DNA of 64,000 nucleotides from Paenibacillus polymyxa M1 (lineage in GTDB: Bacteria > Bacillota > Bacilli > Paenibacillales > Paenibacillaceae): assembly GCF_000237325.1 (NCBI RefSeq), contig NC_017542.1, positions 4,845,001 to 4,909,000 on the forward strand. Direction: 5' to 3'. The notes under the pieces were generated by a model. It was given only the letters and a program-made list of their open reading frames with translations. It was not told the origin of the DNA and ran no database searches. The translations under genes and the position numbers were made by a program. How positions within the stretch are numbered: position 1 is the first letter of the stretch; each line of letters begins with the position of its first letter. Below are positions 42,820 through 51,259 of this stretch, one piece after another.

Positions 42820-45800
42820 TTATTTCACCTTTAGGCTTGCTTCATCAAATTGGAACTGAACCGTATACCAGTGATCATATGGTACTCCGCCAAGGACCAA
42901 ACCAGGCACAATGACGTGTGTGTAAGCACTGATTTTCTGGGACAAGTCCCCTACCTCAAATTGGACGATACGTGTATCACCGGATGTCGAGATCACTTCC
43001 ACATCTTTTAGGGTACCGTTTTGCTCCACTTGTAGAGTTGGCATCCAAGAGCTGTTTTTCAAAGAGACTTGGATATAACGCTTGTCTCCCTTTTCAATCA
43101 ATGTGGCTGGTTTATCGAGATAACCATCCATAACGGACGCTTCATTCGTTTTGTCTTTAAATACGTTGTAATTGATTGTGTATTGCTTCTCGGAAGCCGT
43201 TTGAACTGGTTGCTCAACTGCTGGTTTTGCTTCAGCTACCGGTATGGTCGTTTCTGCTGCTTTGTCCGTAGAAGCTGCTGTCGGTTCAGTAGGGGTTGCA
43301 GTTGTAGCTGCATTAACTCCCTCACCTTTGAGTGACGCACGGTCAAATTGAATCTGTCCGCCGAATTTCTCATTAAAAATGTACTTCTCAGGCAGATATA
43401 CCTGTGTGTACACACTCAGCTTTTTATCCAGATCAGGTACTTCGAAGGCAATTGTGTGTGTATCCCCTTTTGTGTCGGAAGCCACAATCGTTGGATTAGC
43501 ATAACGGCCCTCAAAGTCCGTTTGGAATAATTTCAAAGCCTGATTGTCCGTTACGGTTACATGGGCCTGGACCTTACCATTTTTCACAATCAACTTCGCC
43601 AGACTCTGTACAAATGGAGCCACCAAAGAATCCTTGTCCGTTCCGTTTGCAAGCACACGGAAGTTCGCAGTGTACTCTCCATCGGCTAAGTTATTTTTCC
43701 CCTGTTCTACTTTGTCTGCTTTGGTTTCGTTGTGATAAGATACATTACTGGTATCGAATTTAAATTCAAAATCATATACCTTTTCTACTCGATCCTCCGC
43801 CTTGAAAACCATCGGCGCGCTACTTGCCACTTTAGGAGCTTCGTAGACAACCAGTTGACCTTTTACGTTGTTCTTAAAGTCACTCACACTGAAACGAACG
43901 TCCTTCGTATTACTTGCTGCATCTTCCCGGGTCACTTCTGCATCCTGATAACCTCCACTTGCGTTATCCCAAATGCGCAGCGCCTTAACTTCATTACTGT
44001 TTTGCAGCTTCAGACCTACAAACCGTTTGTCGCCTTCCACGACCAATTGCGCTGGTTCATTAGTGATGAAGCGTTGAGCCGGAGAATCAGATCCTGTGAC
44101 ACCATTTGGCAGCACAATGCTGAATTTCAATGCATATTTACCATTGGCAAGCTTGTCGAAATCCAATTTAACGATAGGATCAGCTGCCCCTGAAGAAGTA
44201 GGCTCCACAAAGCTGCGAATGGTGGCAGGCTCGAATTGGAACTGCACATCATATACGTGGTCGTAAGGGATGCCACCCAAATCCAATCCAGGTACGATGA
44301 CATGCGTGTTCACTGTAACTTTATCTGAAAGATTAGGCACTTCAAATTGTACTGTTCTTGTGTCTGCAGAGGTGGACTGTTCAACCACCTGAGCTTCAGA
44401 ACCATTTACTTTAAACGTTTTAATCCAGCTGCTCTTGTCCATTTTAATTTGAATGATATTTTTACCAGACTGTTTTAACAGTGTAGCTGGCTTTTGCATA
44501 TACCCATCCATCACAGATATTTCATTGCTTCCGTTTTTGAGTACGGAGAAATCAATGCTGTATCTGCCATTTTCAACTGGGGTTGTGGTTCCGTTATCCG
44601 GTCCCTTAGCTGTAATGCTGCTGCGGTCAAATTGAAGACGAAGCTTATGATTCATCTCATAAACCCCACCTGGATAGGTGGTGCTCACATGGACCTGTGC
44701 ATTCAGAATAGCGTCCAAATCGGCTACTTTGAATTTCACAACACGTGTATTAGCATTCTTGTCCTCACTTACGATATCTGCATCTGCCAACGTTCCGTTT
44801 TGTTCTGTTTTAAACTCTGTCACGGTGGTGCTGTCTTTGATGGTAAAGGAGGCTTCATACTTGCCTTTTGATACCGTCAGCGTGGCCGGAGATAATAAAT
44901 ATTGCGCCATGGCCGATTTTTGATCTTTGGTTGCGTGCAGCGCATCGAAATTGATCGAATACGTTCCATCAGCTAAATTCTTTCCGGGCGTGCCTGGTGT
45001 GCCTGGCGTCCCAGGATCAACCGGGGTTGGAGCATTCGTAATGCTGTTTTTATCAAATTGAAGACGAAGCTTATGATCCATCTCATAAACCCCACCTGGA
45101 TAGGTGGTGCTCACATGCACTTGTGCATTCAAAATTGCATCCAAATCGGCTACTTTGAATTTCACAACACGCGTATTGGCTGTCTTATCCTCACTTACAA
45201 TATCTGCATCCGTAAGTGTCCCGTTTTGCTCTGTTTTGAATTCTGTTACAGTAGTGCTGTCTTTAATGGTGAAAGAAACTTCTTTTTGTCCCTTCAATAC
45301 CGTCAAAGTCGCTGGAGACAACAGATATTGTGCCATGGTTGATGGCTGATCTTTGGTTGCGTGCAGGGTGTTAAAGTTAATAGAATACGTTCCATCCGCC
45401 AAGCTAGGTGATGTGGGCACAGATGCCAATTGAAGATCTACATTATAAGTATGCACGTAGCCCAGCTCAGGCCAGTTGATGCTTACCCATGCGCTTAACT
45501 TAGCAGGTATTTCTTTAACCTCGAATTCAATAACTCGTGTATTTGCAGTTTTGTCTTCACTTACTGTAGCAACATTAGTTAATACTCCGTTTTGCTCTAC
45601 CTTAAAGCCGTCAATTTGCGTACTGTTTTTCAAGGTAAAACGGACATACTTCTTGCCATTACGTTCAATCAAGGTGCCTGGTTTCTCTGTATACCCATCC
45701 ATCATAGACTTTTCATTCGTTCCATCCTTCAAAAGAGTGAAGTCCAGATTGGATTTTGTTTCCGGAGAGGTTCCATTTTCTGTGATACTATTTTTATCGA

Positions 45801-47187
45801 ACTGAAGACGAAGTTTATGATCCATCTCATAAACCCCACCTGGATAAGTCGTACTCACATGTACCTGTGCATTCAAAATCGCGTCCAAATCGGCTACTTT
45901 GAATTTCACAACACGCGTATTGACTGTCTTGTCCTCACTTACAATATCTGCATCCGTAAGTGTCCCGTTTTGCTCTGTTTTGAATTCTGTTACAGTAGTG
46001 CTGTCTTTAATGGTGAAAGAAACTTCTTTTTGTCCTTTCGCTACTGTCAAAGTCGCTGGAGACAACAGATATTGCGCCATGGCTGATGGCTGATCTTTAG
46101 TTGCGTGCAGGGTATTAAAGTTAATAGCGTACGTTCCATCCGCCAAAGTTGTTGGTACAGGTACAGAAGACAGCTGAAGATCTACATTATAAGTATGCAC
46201 GTAGCTAAGCTCAGGCCAGTTGATGCTCACCCATGCGTTCAGCTTGGCTGGCAGTTCTTTTACTTCAAACTCGATAACTCGTGTATTCGCATTTTGATCT
46301 TCACTTACAATAGAGGTATCGGTTAACACTCCATTTTGCTCTACTTTGAAGCCATCAATTTGCTTGCTATTCTTTAATGTAAACCGGGCATATTGTTTAC
46401 CTCCACGCTCTATTAGTGAGCCTGGTTTCTCTGTATACCCATCCATCATAGACTTTTCATCTGTTCCATCTTTCAAGAGGGTAAAGTCCAAATCAGCTAA
46501 TTTTTCTCCTGTGCTAGGAGGCGTTACCGGCGGTGTCACTGGTGGAACGGTTGGATTCTCCGTTGAGTTTTTAAGTCTCAAACTGGAAGGATCAAACTCA
46601 ATCCATTCCTTCACTGAACGGTCTGGATCGGTATCTACATACCATGGAGAACTGCTGTTAAATCCAAACTCTGTATTTACATTTTGATGAAAATCATAAA
46701 CATCGAAGCTAACAGTTCCCGAAGCTTTTCCGGAATCTACTTCTATTTTGGCGGGAACCGTTTCCCCGTTTTGTTCTACTAAAAATTTCGAAAGTCCTTG
46801 AGCCTCCGCAAATTTAAATGAAAAATGGTATTTTCCATCTTTAATGATCAAGTCTCCAGGATAGGTATAGTTTGTTTTAAAACTCGAGTCCTTGGTGCTT
46901 CCGCTGATTGTCTTTCGTAAAGGCTTATAATCAATCAGGTATTCTCCATCTGCATAAGTCGCTTCAGTAATAGTTATAGCATGGGTAGGCTCAACATATG
47001 GACCGGGCAGTTCTACCGGATACTCATAAGTAGCATACGTAGCACTAGTCACTGTAGTGCTTGAGTCAGGCAAATTCGACGAAGTGGATTCATCCTCGGG
47101 TGTTGCTCCTGCGTATGGTGAAAATAAAGAAAACAACATTAGAATAGCAGCGAATGTCGTAATATATTTGTTAAATCGGCTTTTCAA
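42820..47187 (-). CDS. Secreted protein with ten NEAT-like domains
   Basis: 1455 residues; TTG start with GGGGG 10 bases upstream. Signal peptide about 1-28, then ten NEAT-like modules at about 79-206, 229-343, 348-468, 479-591, 596-716, 738-859, 871-991, 1012-1149, 1167-1286 and 1333-1453, joined by Pro/Thr or Pro/Gly linkers. NEAT domains bind haem through a YxxxY strand motif. It is intact in modules 2 (Tyr329/333), 4 (577/581), 7 (975/979) and 10 (1437/1441). Modules 3, 5 and 6 have YxxxH (453/457, 701/705, 843/847); 1, 8 and 9 lack both. The protein ends right after module 10: no LPxTG/NPxTG signal, no membrane anchor, no SLH domain. It should act as a released hemophore or haem sponge like IsdX2. 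Confidence 0.93.
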   Translation of the reverse strand: MKSRFNKYITTFAAILMLFSLFSPYAGATPEDESTSSNLPDSSTTVTSATYATYEYPVELPGPYVEPTHAITITEATYADGEYLIDYKPLRKTISGSTKDSSFKTNYTYPGDLIIKDGKYHFSFKFAEAQGLSKFLVEQNGETVPAKIEVDSGKASGTVSFDVYDFHQNVNTEFGFNSSSPWYVDTDPDRSVKEWIEFDPSSLRLKNSTENPTVPPVTPPVTPPSTGEKLADLDFTLLKDGTDEKSMMDGYTEKPGSLIERGGKQYARFTLKNSKQIDGFKVEQNGVLTDTSIVSEDQNANTRVIEFEVKELPAKLNAWVSINWPELSYVHTYNVDLQLSSVPVPTTLADGTYAINFNTLHATKDQPSAMAQYLLSPATLTVAKGQKEVSFTIKDSTTVTEFKTEQNGTLTDADIVSEDKTVNTRVVKFKVADLDAILNAQVHVSTTYPGGVYEMDHKLRLQFDKNSITENGTSPETKSNLDFTLLKDGTNEKSMMDGYTEKPGTLIERNGKKYVRFTLKNSTQIDGFKVEQNGVLTNVATVSEDKTANTRVIEFEVKEIPAKLSAWVSINWPELGYVHTYNVDLQLASVPTSPSLADGTYSINFNTLHATKDQPSTMAQYLLSPATLTVLKGQKEVSFTIKDSTTVTEFKTEQNGTLTDADIVSEDKTANTRVVKFKVADLDAILNAQVHVSTTYPGGVYEMDHKLRLQFDKNSITNAPTPVDPGTPGTPGTPGKNLADGTYSINFDALHATKDQKSAMAQYLLSPATLTVSKGKYEASFTIKDSTTVTEFKTEQNGTLADADIVSEDKNANTRVVKFKVADLDAILNAQVHVSTTYPGGVYEMNHKLRLQFDRSSITAKGPDNGTTTPVENGRYSIDFSVLKNGSNEISVMDGYMQKPATLLKQSGKNIIQIKMDKSSWIKTFKVNGSEAQVVEQSTSADTRTVQFEVPNLSDKVTVNTHVIVPGLDLGGIPYDHVYDVQFQFEPATIRSFVEPTSSGAADPIVKLDFDKLANGKYALKFSIVLPNGVTGSDSPAQRFITNEPAQLVVEGDKRFVGLKLQNSNEVKALRIWDNASGGYQDAEVTREDAASNTKDVRFSVSDFKNNVKGQLVVYEAPKVASSAPMVFKAEDRVEKVYDFEFKFDTSNVSYHNETKADKVEQGKNNLADGEYTANFRVLANGTDKDSLVAPFVQSLAKLIVKNGKVQAHVTVTDNQALKLFQTDFEGRYANPTIVASDTKGDTHTIAFEVPDLDKKLSVYTQVYLPEKYIFNEKFGGQIQFDRASLKGEGVNAATTATPTEPTAASTDKAAETTIPVAEAKPAVEQPVQTASEKQYTINYNVFKDKTNEASVMDGYLDKPATLIEKGDKRYIQVSLKNSSWMPTLQVEQNGTLKDVEVISTSGDTRIVQFEVGDLSQKISAYTHVIVPGLVLGGVPYDHWYTVQFQFDEASLKVK
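44611..44976 (-). repeat. NEAT module 6, third copy of repeat B
   Basis: Encodes residues 738-859 of the ten-NEAT protein. It is near-identical in protein to modules 3 and 5, with a few changes such as KGKYEAS for KGQKEVS and MNH for MDH. Confidence 0.85.
45040..45750 (-). repeat. Duplicated NEAT pair, copy 2 (modules 4-5)
   Basis: Encodes about residues 480-716. It repeats, with about 90 percent or more protein identity by eye, the pair at 45784-46497. DNA identity is also high, for example in the stretches round 45060-45250 and 45800-45990. Confidence 0.85.
45784..46497 (-). repeat. Duplicated NEAT pair, copy 1 (modules 2-3)
   Basis: Encodes about residues 231-468. The unit is one A-type module (YVHTY site) and one B-type module (YEMDH site), repeated in the same order downstream. 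Confidence 0.85.
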
Positions 47188-47212
47188 GGTGATATATCCC
47201 CCTACTTAAAAT

Positions 47213-47253
47213 ATACTCATTTGGAGCTCTGGAACTGAGCTCCAAATGAGTAT
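47213..47253 (-). other. 17-bp perfect inverted repeat before the giant NEAT gene
   Basis: ATACTCATTTGGAGCTC (47213-47229) and its exact complement (47237-47253) with a 7-base loop lie between the 165-residue NEAT gene and the ten-NEAT gene. Only ATATTTTAAG follows on the minus strand, so it is an imperfect terminator at best and may act as an attenuator or an RNA-stabilising element. Confidence 0.75.
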
Positions 47254-47286
47254 TCAATTCAAAATCATATTTTCAAAAAGAAACCC

Positions 47287-47784
47287 TTAGATATCGCTGT
47301 CGTCGAATTGGAACTGAACAACATAGTCGTGATCGTAAGGAATACCGCCAGTGTATTCTTTAGGTACGCTTACATGCAGTTTGACATTCAATTTTTGAGA
47401 CGAGCTAGTTACCGGGAATTCAACTATTCTTGTATCGCCGGATGTGCTGACCACAGTCGCATTCACATACTGACCGTTTTGTTGAGTTTTAAATTCAGTA
47501 ACCCAAGCACTTTTGGTAATAGCTACACGCACTTTGTATTGACCATTCGTAACAATCAGTGTAGCTGGTTTTTTCACATAACCATTGGTATCCATGTAAG
47601 ATGGCTGAGTGGTTCCATCCTTAAAAACGGTATAAGGCAATTGATACGTTCCATTAGGCAAAGCCGCGTTCGCTTGATTAGCTGAGAATGGGGCTAGTAC
47701 CACAAAAACAAGCGCAGCCATCAATACAGTGAGCATTACTTTTTTCAGAGACAACTTCTCCATACGATTCATAATCATGTTCAT
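47287..47784 (-). CDS. Secreted single-NEAT haem-binding protein
   Basis: 165 residues. Signal peptide about 1-40 (ending ANQANA), one NEAT domain (about 42-165). The haem-binding helix is SYMDTNGY and the strand motif is Tyr150-DHD-Tyr154. It ends with the domain, without any anchor, like B. anthracis IsdX1. AAAAGGAG precedes the ATG. Its signal peptide (MNMIMNRMEKLSLKKV) is closely like that of the next NEAT gene (MNMVMNRFEQFSFKKV), so the two are a duplicated pair. Confidence 0.92.
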   Translation of the reverse strand: MNMIMNRMEKLSLKKVMLTVLMAALVFVVLAPFSANQANAALPNGTYQLPYTVFKDGTTQPSYMDTNGYVKKPATLIVTNGQYKVRVAITKSAWVTEFKTQQNGQYVNATVVSTSGDTRIVEFPVTSSSQKLNVKLHVSVPKEYTGGIPYDHDYVVQFQFDDSDI

Positions 47785-47816
47785 GTTTTCAATCTCCTTT
47801 TACGTTTTATTTTGGA

Positions 47817-48284
47817 TTAGATTTCGTCGAATTGCAGTTGTACATCGTACTTGCCTGTGTAGTTAACTACTGGGATTGTGATTTCAGCGTAAGCATTTAC
47901 TTTTGCATTCAGGTCAGCTACTTCGAATTCCACTACACGAGTGTTGTTCGCGGTATTTGTGCTGACTACAGTCGCATCTTGCAGTACGCCATTTTGCTCT
48001 ACTTTGAACGCTGTAATCAGATTGCTGCTTTTCACAGTCAGACGAACGACATTTTTGCCATTGGCTACCGTAACCTGAGCAGGCTTTGTCAGATAGCTGT
48101 CTAATCGAGAAGTTTCATTGGTTTGATCCTTCAGAACGGTATAATCTACGTTATAAGTGCCGTCGGCTGCTGCTGCTTTAGCAGAGAGTGGAGCCATCAG
48201 TGCAAAAACAAGTGCTGTCATGATCAATGCTACGAATACCTTCTTGAAAGAAAATTGCTCAAAGCGATTCATTACCATATTCAT
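47817..48284 (-). CDS. Secreted single-NEAT haem-binding protein
   Basis: 155 residues from the ATG 11 bases past GAAGGAG; the frame also opens with a GTG four codons earlier. Signal peptide about 1-38 (LSAKAAAA), one NEAT domain with SRLDSYL in the helix and Tyr142-TGK-Tyr146 in the strand. No anchor. Between the IsdC-like gene and the 165-residue NEAT gene, all on one transcript. Confidence 0.92.
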   Translation of the reverse strand: MNMVMNRFEQFSFKKVFVALIMTALVFALMAPLSAKAAAADGTYNVDYTVLKDQTNETSRLDSYLTKPAQVTVANGKNVVRLTVKSSNLITAFKVEQNGVLQDATVVSTNTANNTRVVEFEVADLNAKVNAYAEITIPVVNYTGKYDVQLQFDEI

Positions 48285-48356
48285 ATCTACACACACTCCT
48301 TCATTTTTTATGCTTGAATTTATGTTGATTTTATGAACGATAAAGATAGCCTGAAT

Positions 48357-48872
48357 TTACTTTTTGGAAGATTTGGCTGATTTCGCTGACTGGACGGCTG
48401 CAACTTTTTTGATGCTTTTGGAATCAAAAGCGAAGCGGATCGTATAGTCATGATCGTAATTGTATGCAGGGACAGTAACATGAATTTTAGAGATCAACGG
48501 GCTGTTGATACTCGCAATTGGAAATTGCACGGTGCGAGTATCGGTTTTGGCATCCTTTTGGATGACTTTGGTATCGATGATTTTGCCTTTATAATCCACT
48601 TTAAACCCGGTTGTCCATTCGCTATGATTCAGCTTAATTTGCATGGTCATTTGACCTTTCTTTACATACAACTTAGCTGGTTTTTCAAAATAATCATTAG
48701 CCATGGACACTGAATCATTTTCTGCCTTGAGAATATTGTATTTGAGCGTGTATGTACCATCCGCCAATTTTGGAGAAGCCGCAGCGGCTCCTACAGATGA
48801 CGAAGTTGGCCAAAAGCTCAGCACACTCACCAGCAGAAACACAGCAATAATTGCAGAATACCCCTTCTTCAT
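48357..48872 (-). CDS. isdC: IsdC-like single-NEAT protein
   Basis: 171 residues. Signal peptide about 1-31. The NEAT domain (about 35-150) is closest of the set to IsdC: SVSMANDYFEKPAKLYVKKG, LNHSEWTTGF, DTRTVQFP and Tyr139-DHD-Tyr143 in a YDHDYTIRF strand. In S. aureus IsdC is wall-anchored by sortase B. Here the C-terminus is a Lys/Ser/Ala tail (SAKSAKSSKK) without NPxTN, so any wall contact must be non-covalent. First gene of the minus-strand haem operon, just below a Fur box. Confidence 0.85.
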   Translation of the reverse strand: MKKGYSAIIAVFLLVSVLSFWPTSSSVGAAAASPKLADGTYTLKYNILKAENDSVSMANDYFEKPAKLYVKKGQMTMQIKLNHSEWTTGFKVDYKGKIIDTKVIQKDAKTDTRTVQFPIASINSPLISKIHVTVPAYNYDHDYTIRFAFDSKSIKKVAAVQSAKSAKSSKK

Positions 48873-48909
48873 TTTGACAGCAGTCCCTCCCCACGAGAAT
48901 AAACTAATT

Positions 48910-48924
48910 GATTATCATTCTCAA
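48910..48924 (-). promoter_or_regulatory. Fur box of the NEAT-isd operon
   Basis: TGATTATCATTCTCA fits the 7-1-7 Fur box TGATAATNATTATCA with a few mismatches. It lies 38 bases before the IsdC-like ATG. Confidence 0.75.
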
Positions 48925-49189
48925 TTAATAATTTAAAAAAAATAGCTCTTTTCGAGCTTGTCTCCCCACCTCTCTATTCCATAATTTCGCAAAATCAAGT
49001 AAACCCATCACCAATATATCTTACACTTTTCGAAAATGTCAATATGTATTTGTGTGTACGTAATCCCTTGATATATGCTATTTTTTAATAAAAATTTGTA
49101 GTTCCTTCTTCTATAATTCGAATGACTCTCTTTTATTTTTAGTTCAAAATTTATTTTAAAATTTACTTTTTTCAATTGACAATCCTCAG
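48925..49189. other. AT-rich divergent region between haem operons
   Basis: 265 bases, very AT-rich, with no gene seen. It should carry both divergent promoters; individual -35/-10 pairs could not be chosen with confidence among the many A/T hexamers. Confidence 0.45.
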
Positions 49190-49204
49190 TGATATTCATT
49201 ATCA
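49190..49204. promoter_or_regulatory. Fur box 2 in the divergent haem promoter region
   Basis: TGATATTCATTATCA, a near-perfect 7-1-7 Fur box. It sits 66 bases before the start of the plus-strand binding-protein gene. Confidence 0.75.
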
Positions 49205-49220
49205 TTCTCTTATACATAAA

Positions 49221-49235
49221 TGAAAATGATTATCA
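49221..49235 (+). promoter_or_regulatory. Fur box 3, upstream of the plus-strand haem operon
   Basis: TGAAAATGATTATCA differs from the 7-1-7 Fur consensus by one base. With the box at 49190 it forms a tandem pair, which points to tight iron control. Confidence 0.85.
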
Positions 49236-49270
49236 TTATTGTTTAACTTGAAAATTGCAGGAGGAATAAC

Positions 49271-50251
49271 ATGAAATCTTATGTGTTGTGGTCATCCGCA
49301 GCGCTTTTATTGGCAGTTACCGGATGTAGTAATGGTACCTCGACCGCAGATCACAAACCAGTCAGTGCTTCCGTATCTACCACTTCAAGCACGACAAGCG
49401 GCGCGACGATTCAAGTTACTGATTTCTCAAAACGGACGTTGGCGTTTCAAAAGGTCCCTCAACATATCGTTGCGCTCAGTAATGGCGATCTAGATATTAT
49501 TTACGCATTGGGCGGGACAGCCGTGGGGAGGCCCAACTCCAATGGACCTTCCGTCGTACCTGCTGCTGAAAACGTTCAGCAAATAGGTTCCACTCATGAA
49601 GTAGATCTGGAGAAAATTACGATGCTCAAACCGGATGTCGTACTAGGCAACTATCCTATGAATGAAAAAGACATCCCAGCCATTGAAGGAGTCGGTTCAC
49701 AGCTGCTGCTGACTGGGGCTAATTCAGTTCAGGATATCCAGTCACAAATTACGCTGTACGGACAATTACTGCAAAAGCAGGACGGGGCCGTAAAGCTGAA
49801 CCAACAAATTGACCAACAAGTAGCCAAGCTGCAAAAAGAAACAGCCTCTACCTCCAAACCGAAGGTGTTGCTGGTTTACGGAGCCCCGGCCACGTACATG
49901 GCAGCGCTGCCGAATTCTCTAGGCGGAAACATTTTGGAAGTTGCAGGTGGTTCCAATATCGCCGCTGATTTTCCGGGCCTGCAAAATTTCCCGCAATATG
50001 CGCAGTTGAACACAGAACGCATCGTACAGGCTGACCCTGACTACATTTTCATCATGACCCATGGTAATACGGAAGAGGTTAAAGCCGCATTTATAAAAGA
50101 AATGCAGGAAAATGCAGCTTGGAACGGAATCCGGGCAGTCCAAAACAGCCAGGTCGAGGTTTTACCTTCAGATTTGTTCGGGACAAATCCAGGGACACGG
50201 GTCACTAAAGCGCTGGATTTGATGCACCAAAAGCTGTATCCGGCGAAATAG
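49271..50251 (+). CDS. Second haem/siderophore-binding lipoprotein
   Basis: 326 residues. Lipobox LAVTGC (Cys19), Ser/Thr linker, then a cluster A-III binding fold. It is IsdE-like in layout: IVALSNGDLDIIYALGG, KVLLVYGAPATYMAALPNSLGGNILEVAGG and IMTHGNTEEVKAAF, which gives His264 at the place of the IsdE haem-ligand His. The Met ligand is not seen (GSTHEVDLEKI instead). Haem or a related ligand is inferred from this and from the isdG gene in the same operon. AGGAGG precedes the ATG. Confidence 0.88.
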   Translation: MKSYVLWSSAALLLAVTGCSNGTSTADHKPVSASVSTTSSTTSGATIQVTDFSKRTLAFQKVPQHIVALSNGDLDIIYALGGTAVGRPNSNGPSVVPAAENVQQIGSTHEVDLEKITMLKPDVVLGNYPMNEKDIPAIEGVGSQLLLTGANSVQDIQSQITLYGQLLQKQDGAVKLNQQIDQQVAKLQKETASTSKPKVLLVYGAPATYMAALPNSLGGNILEVAGGSNIAADFPGLQNFPQYAQLNTERIVQADPDYIFIMTHGNTEEVKAAFIKEMQENAAWNGIRAVQNSQVEVLPSDLFGTNPGTRVTKALDLMHQKLYPAK

Positions 50252-50254
50252 GCG

Positions 50255-51259
50255 ATGGCGATGAACAAACTACAGCGCGCCAGAAGACGCACCATCGCCT
50301 GGATTATCCTTCCGATCTTATTGCTAGCCGTCTCTGTGTACGGTCTGGCCTACGGTTCGGTTTCGATTCCACTTCAAGAAATCAATCAGGTTTTGCTACA
50401 TAATGATGAATCCACATATCGCACGATCCTAATGGATCTCCGACTCCCCAGAGTATTGGTAGGTTTATTGGTAGGCGCTTGTCTCGCAGCTTCAGGAGCA
50501 CTTCTTCAAGGCGTCATGAAAAATCCATTGGCTGACCCAGGCATTATTGGTGTATCGGCTGGAGGTGGACTTGCTGCCGTTATTACGATGGTGATGCTTC
50601 CACAGCTTAGTTACCTTCTTCCGGTAACCGCCTTTTTGGGAGCCTTTCTGAGTGCGATCGTCATTTACCTACTGGCTTGGGACCGAGGGGCTTCCCCTGT
50701 CAAAATTGTGCTGGCTGGCGTTGCGATCAACGCGTTGTTGGGCGCGCTCACCAACGGCGTGATGGTCATGTACAGCGACCGCGTACAGGCAGTACTTCCT
50801 TGGCTATCTGGCGGGTTAAATGGACGCAGCTGGCATCATCTGGAGTTCATGGCTCCTTACGCTATCATTGGCTTAATCGCCTCTTTGTTTGCGATTAAGC
50901 CTGCGAATTTGCTGCTGCTGGGCGACGATTCAGCACAGCTGCTAGGCCAGCGGGTAGAGCTTCAACGGATGCTCATTATCTTGCTCTCTGCCCTGCTCGC
51001 CGGCACGGCGGTCAGTGTAGCCGGGCTGATCGGGTTCGTAGGACTGGTCGTTCCCCATGTTATAAGGCTACTCATCGGGGAAGATTATCGTTTCCTCCTC
51101 CCCCTTTCCATTGTGGGCGGTGGGACACTGGTTGTCCTAGCGGATACAGTCGCACGCTCTTGGTTTGACCCGATTGAGCTGCCTGTCGGTATTTTGCTGG
51201 CCGTCATTGGGGCACCGTTCTTCTTAATCCTGCTCAAGAAACGGGGGAATTTCGGATGA
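50255..51259 (+). CDS. FecCD-type permease of the second haem system
   Basis: 334 residues, about nine to ten membrane segments. Motifs LRLPRVLVGLLVGACLAASG, KNPLADPGIIGVSAGGGL, GLIGFVGLVVPHVIRLL and RSWFDPIELPVGILLAVIGAPFF. Starts 3 bases past the binding-protein stop; a second ATG lies two codons in. Its stop overlaps the ATPase start (ATGA). Confidence 0.93.
   Translation: MAMNKLQRARRRTIAWIILPILLLAVSVYGLAYGSVSIPLQEINQVLLHNDESTYRTILMDLRLPRVLVGLLVGACLAASGALLQGVMKNPLADPGIIGVSAGGGLAAVITMVMLPQLSYLLPVTAFLGAFLSAIVIYLLAWDRGASPVKIVLAGVAINALLGALTNGVMVMYSDRVQAVLPWLSGGLNGRSWHHLEFMAPYAIIGLIASLFAIKPANLLLLGDDSAQLLGQRVELQRMLIILLSALLAGTAVSVAGLIGFVGLVVPHVIRLLIGEDYRFLLPLSIVGGGTLVVLADTVARSWFDPIELPVGILLAVIGAPFFLILLKKRGNFG

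Noticed and set aside
45592..46086. Long plus-strand frames across the NEAT repeats
   Set aside because: They recur because the NEAT modules are repeated; Cys- and Ile-rich nonsense composition shows they are antisense shadows.
44611..46497. Tandem repeats as a CRISPR or transposon array
   Set aside because: The repeats are in frame, about 360 bases each, and encode NEAT domains.
42820..48872. Sortase sorting signals at the NEAT protein C-termini
   Set aside because: Each C-terminus was read: none has LPxTG or NPxTG followed by a helix and basic tail.
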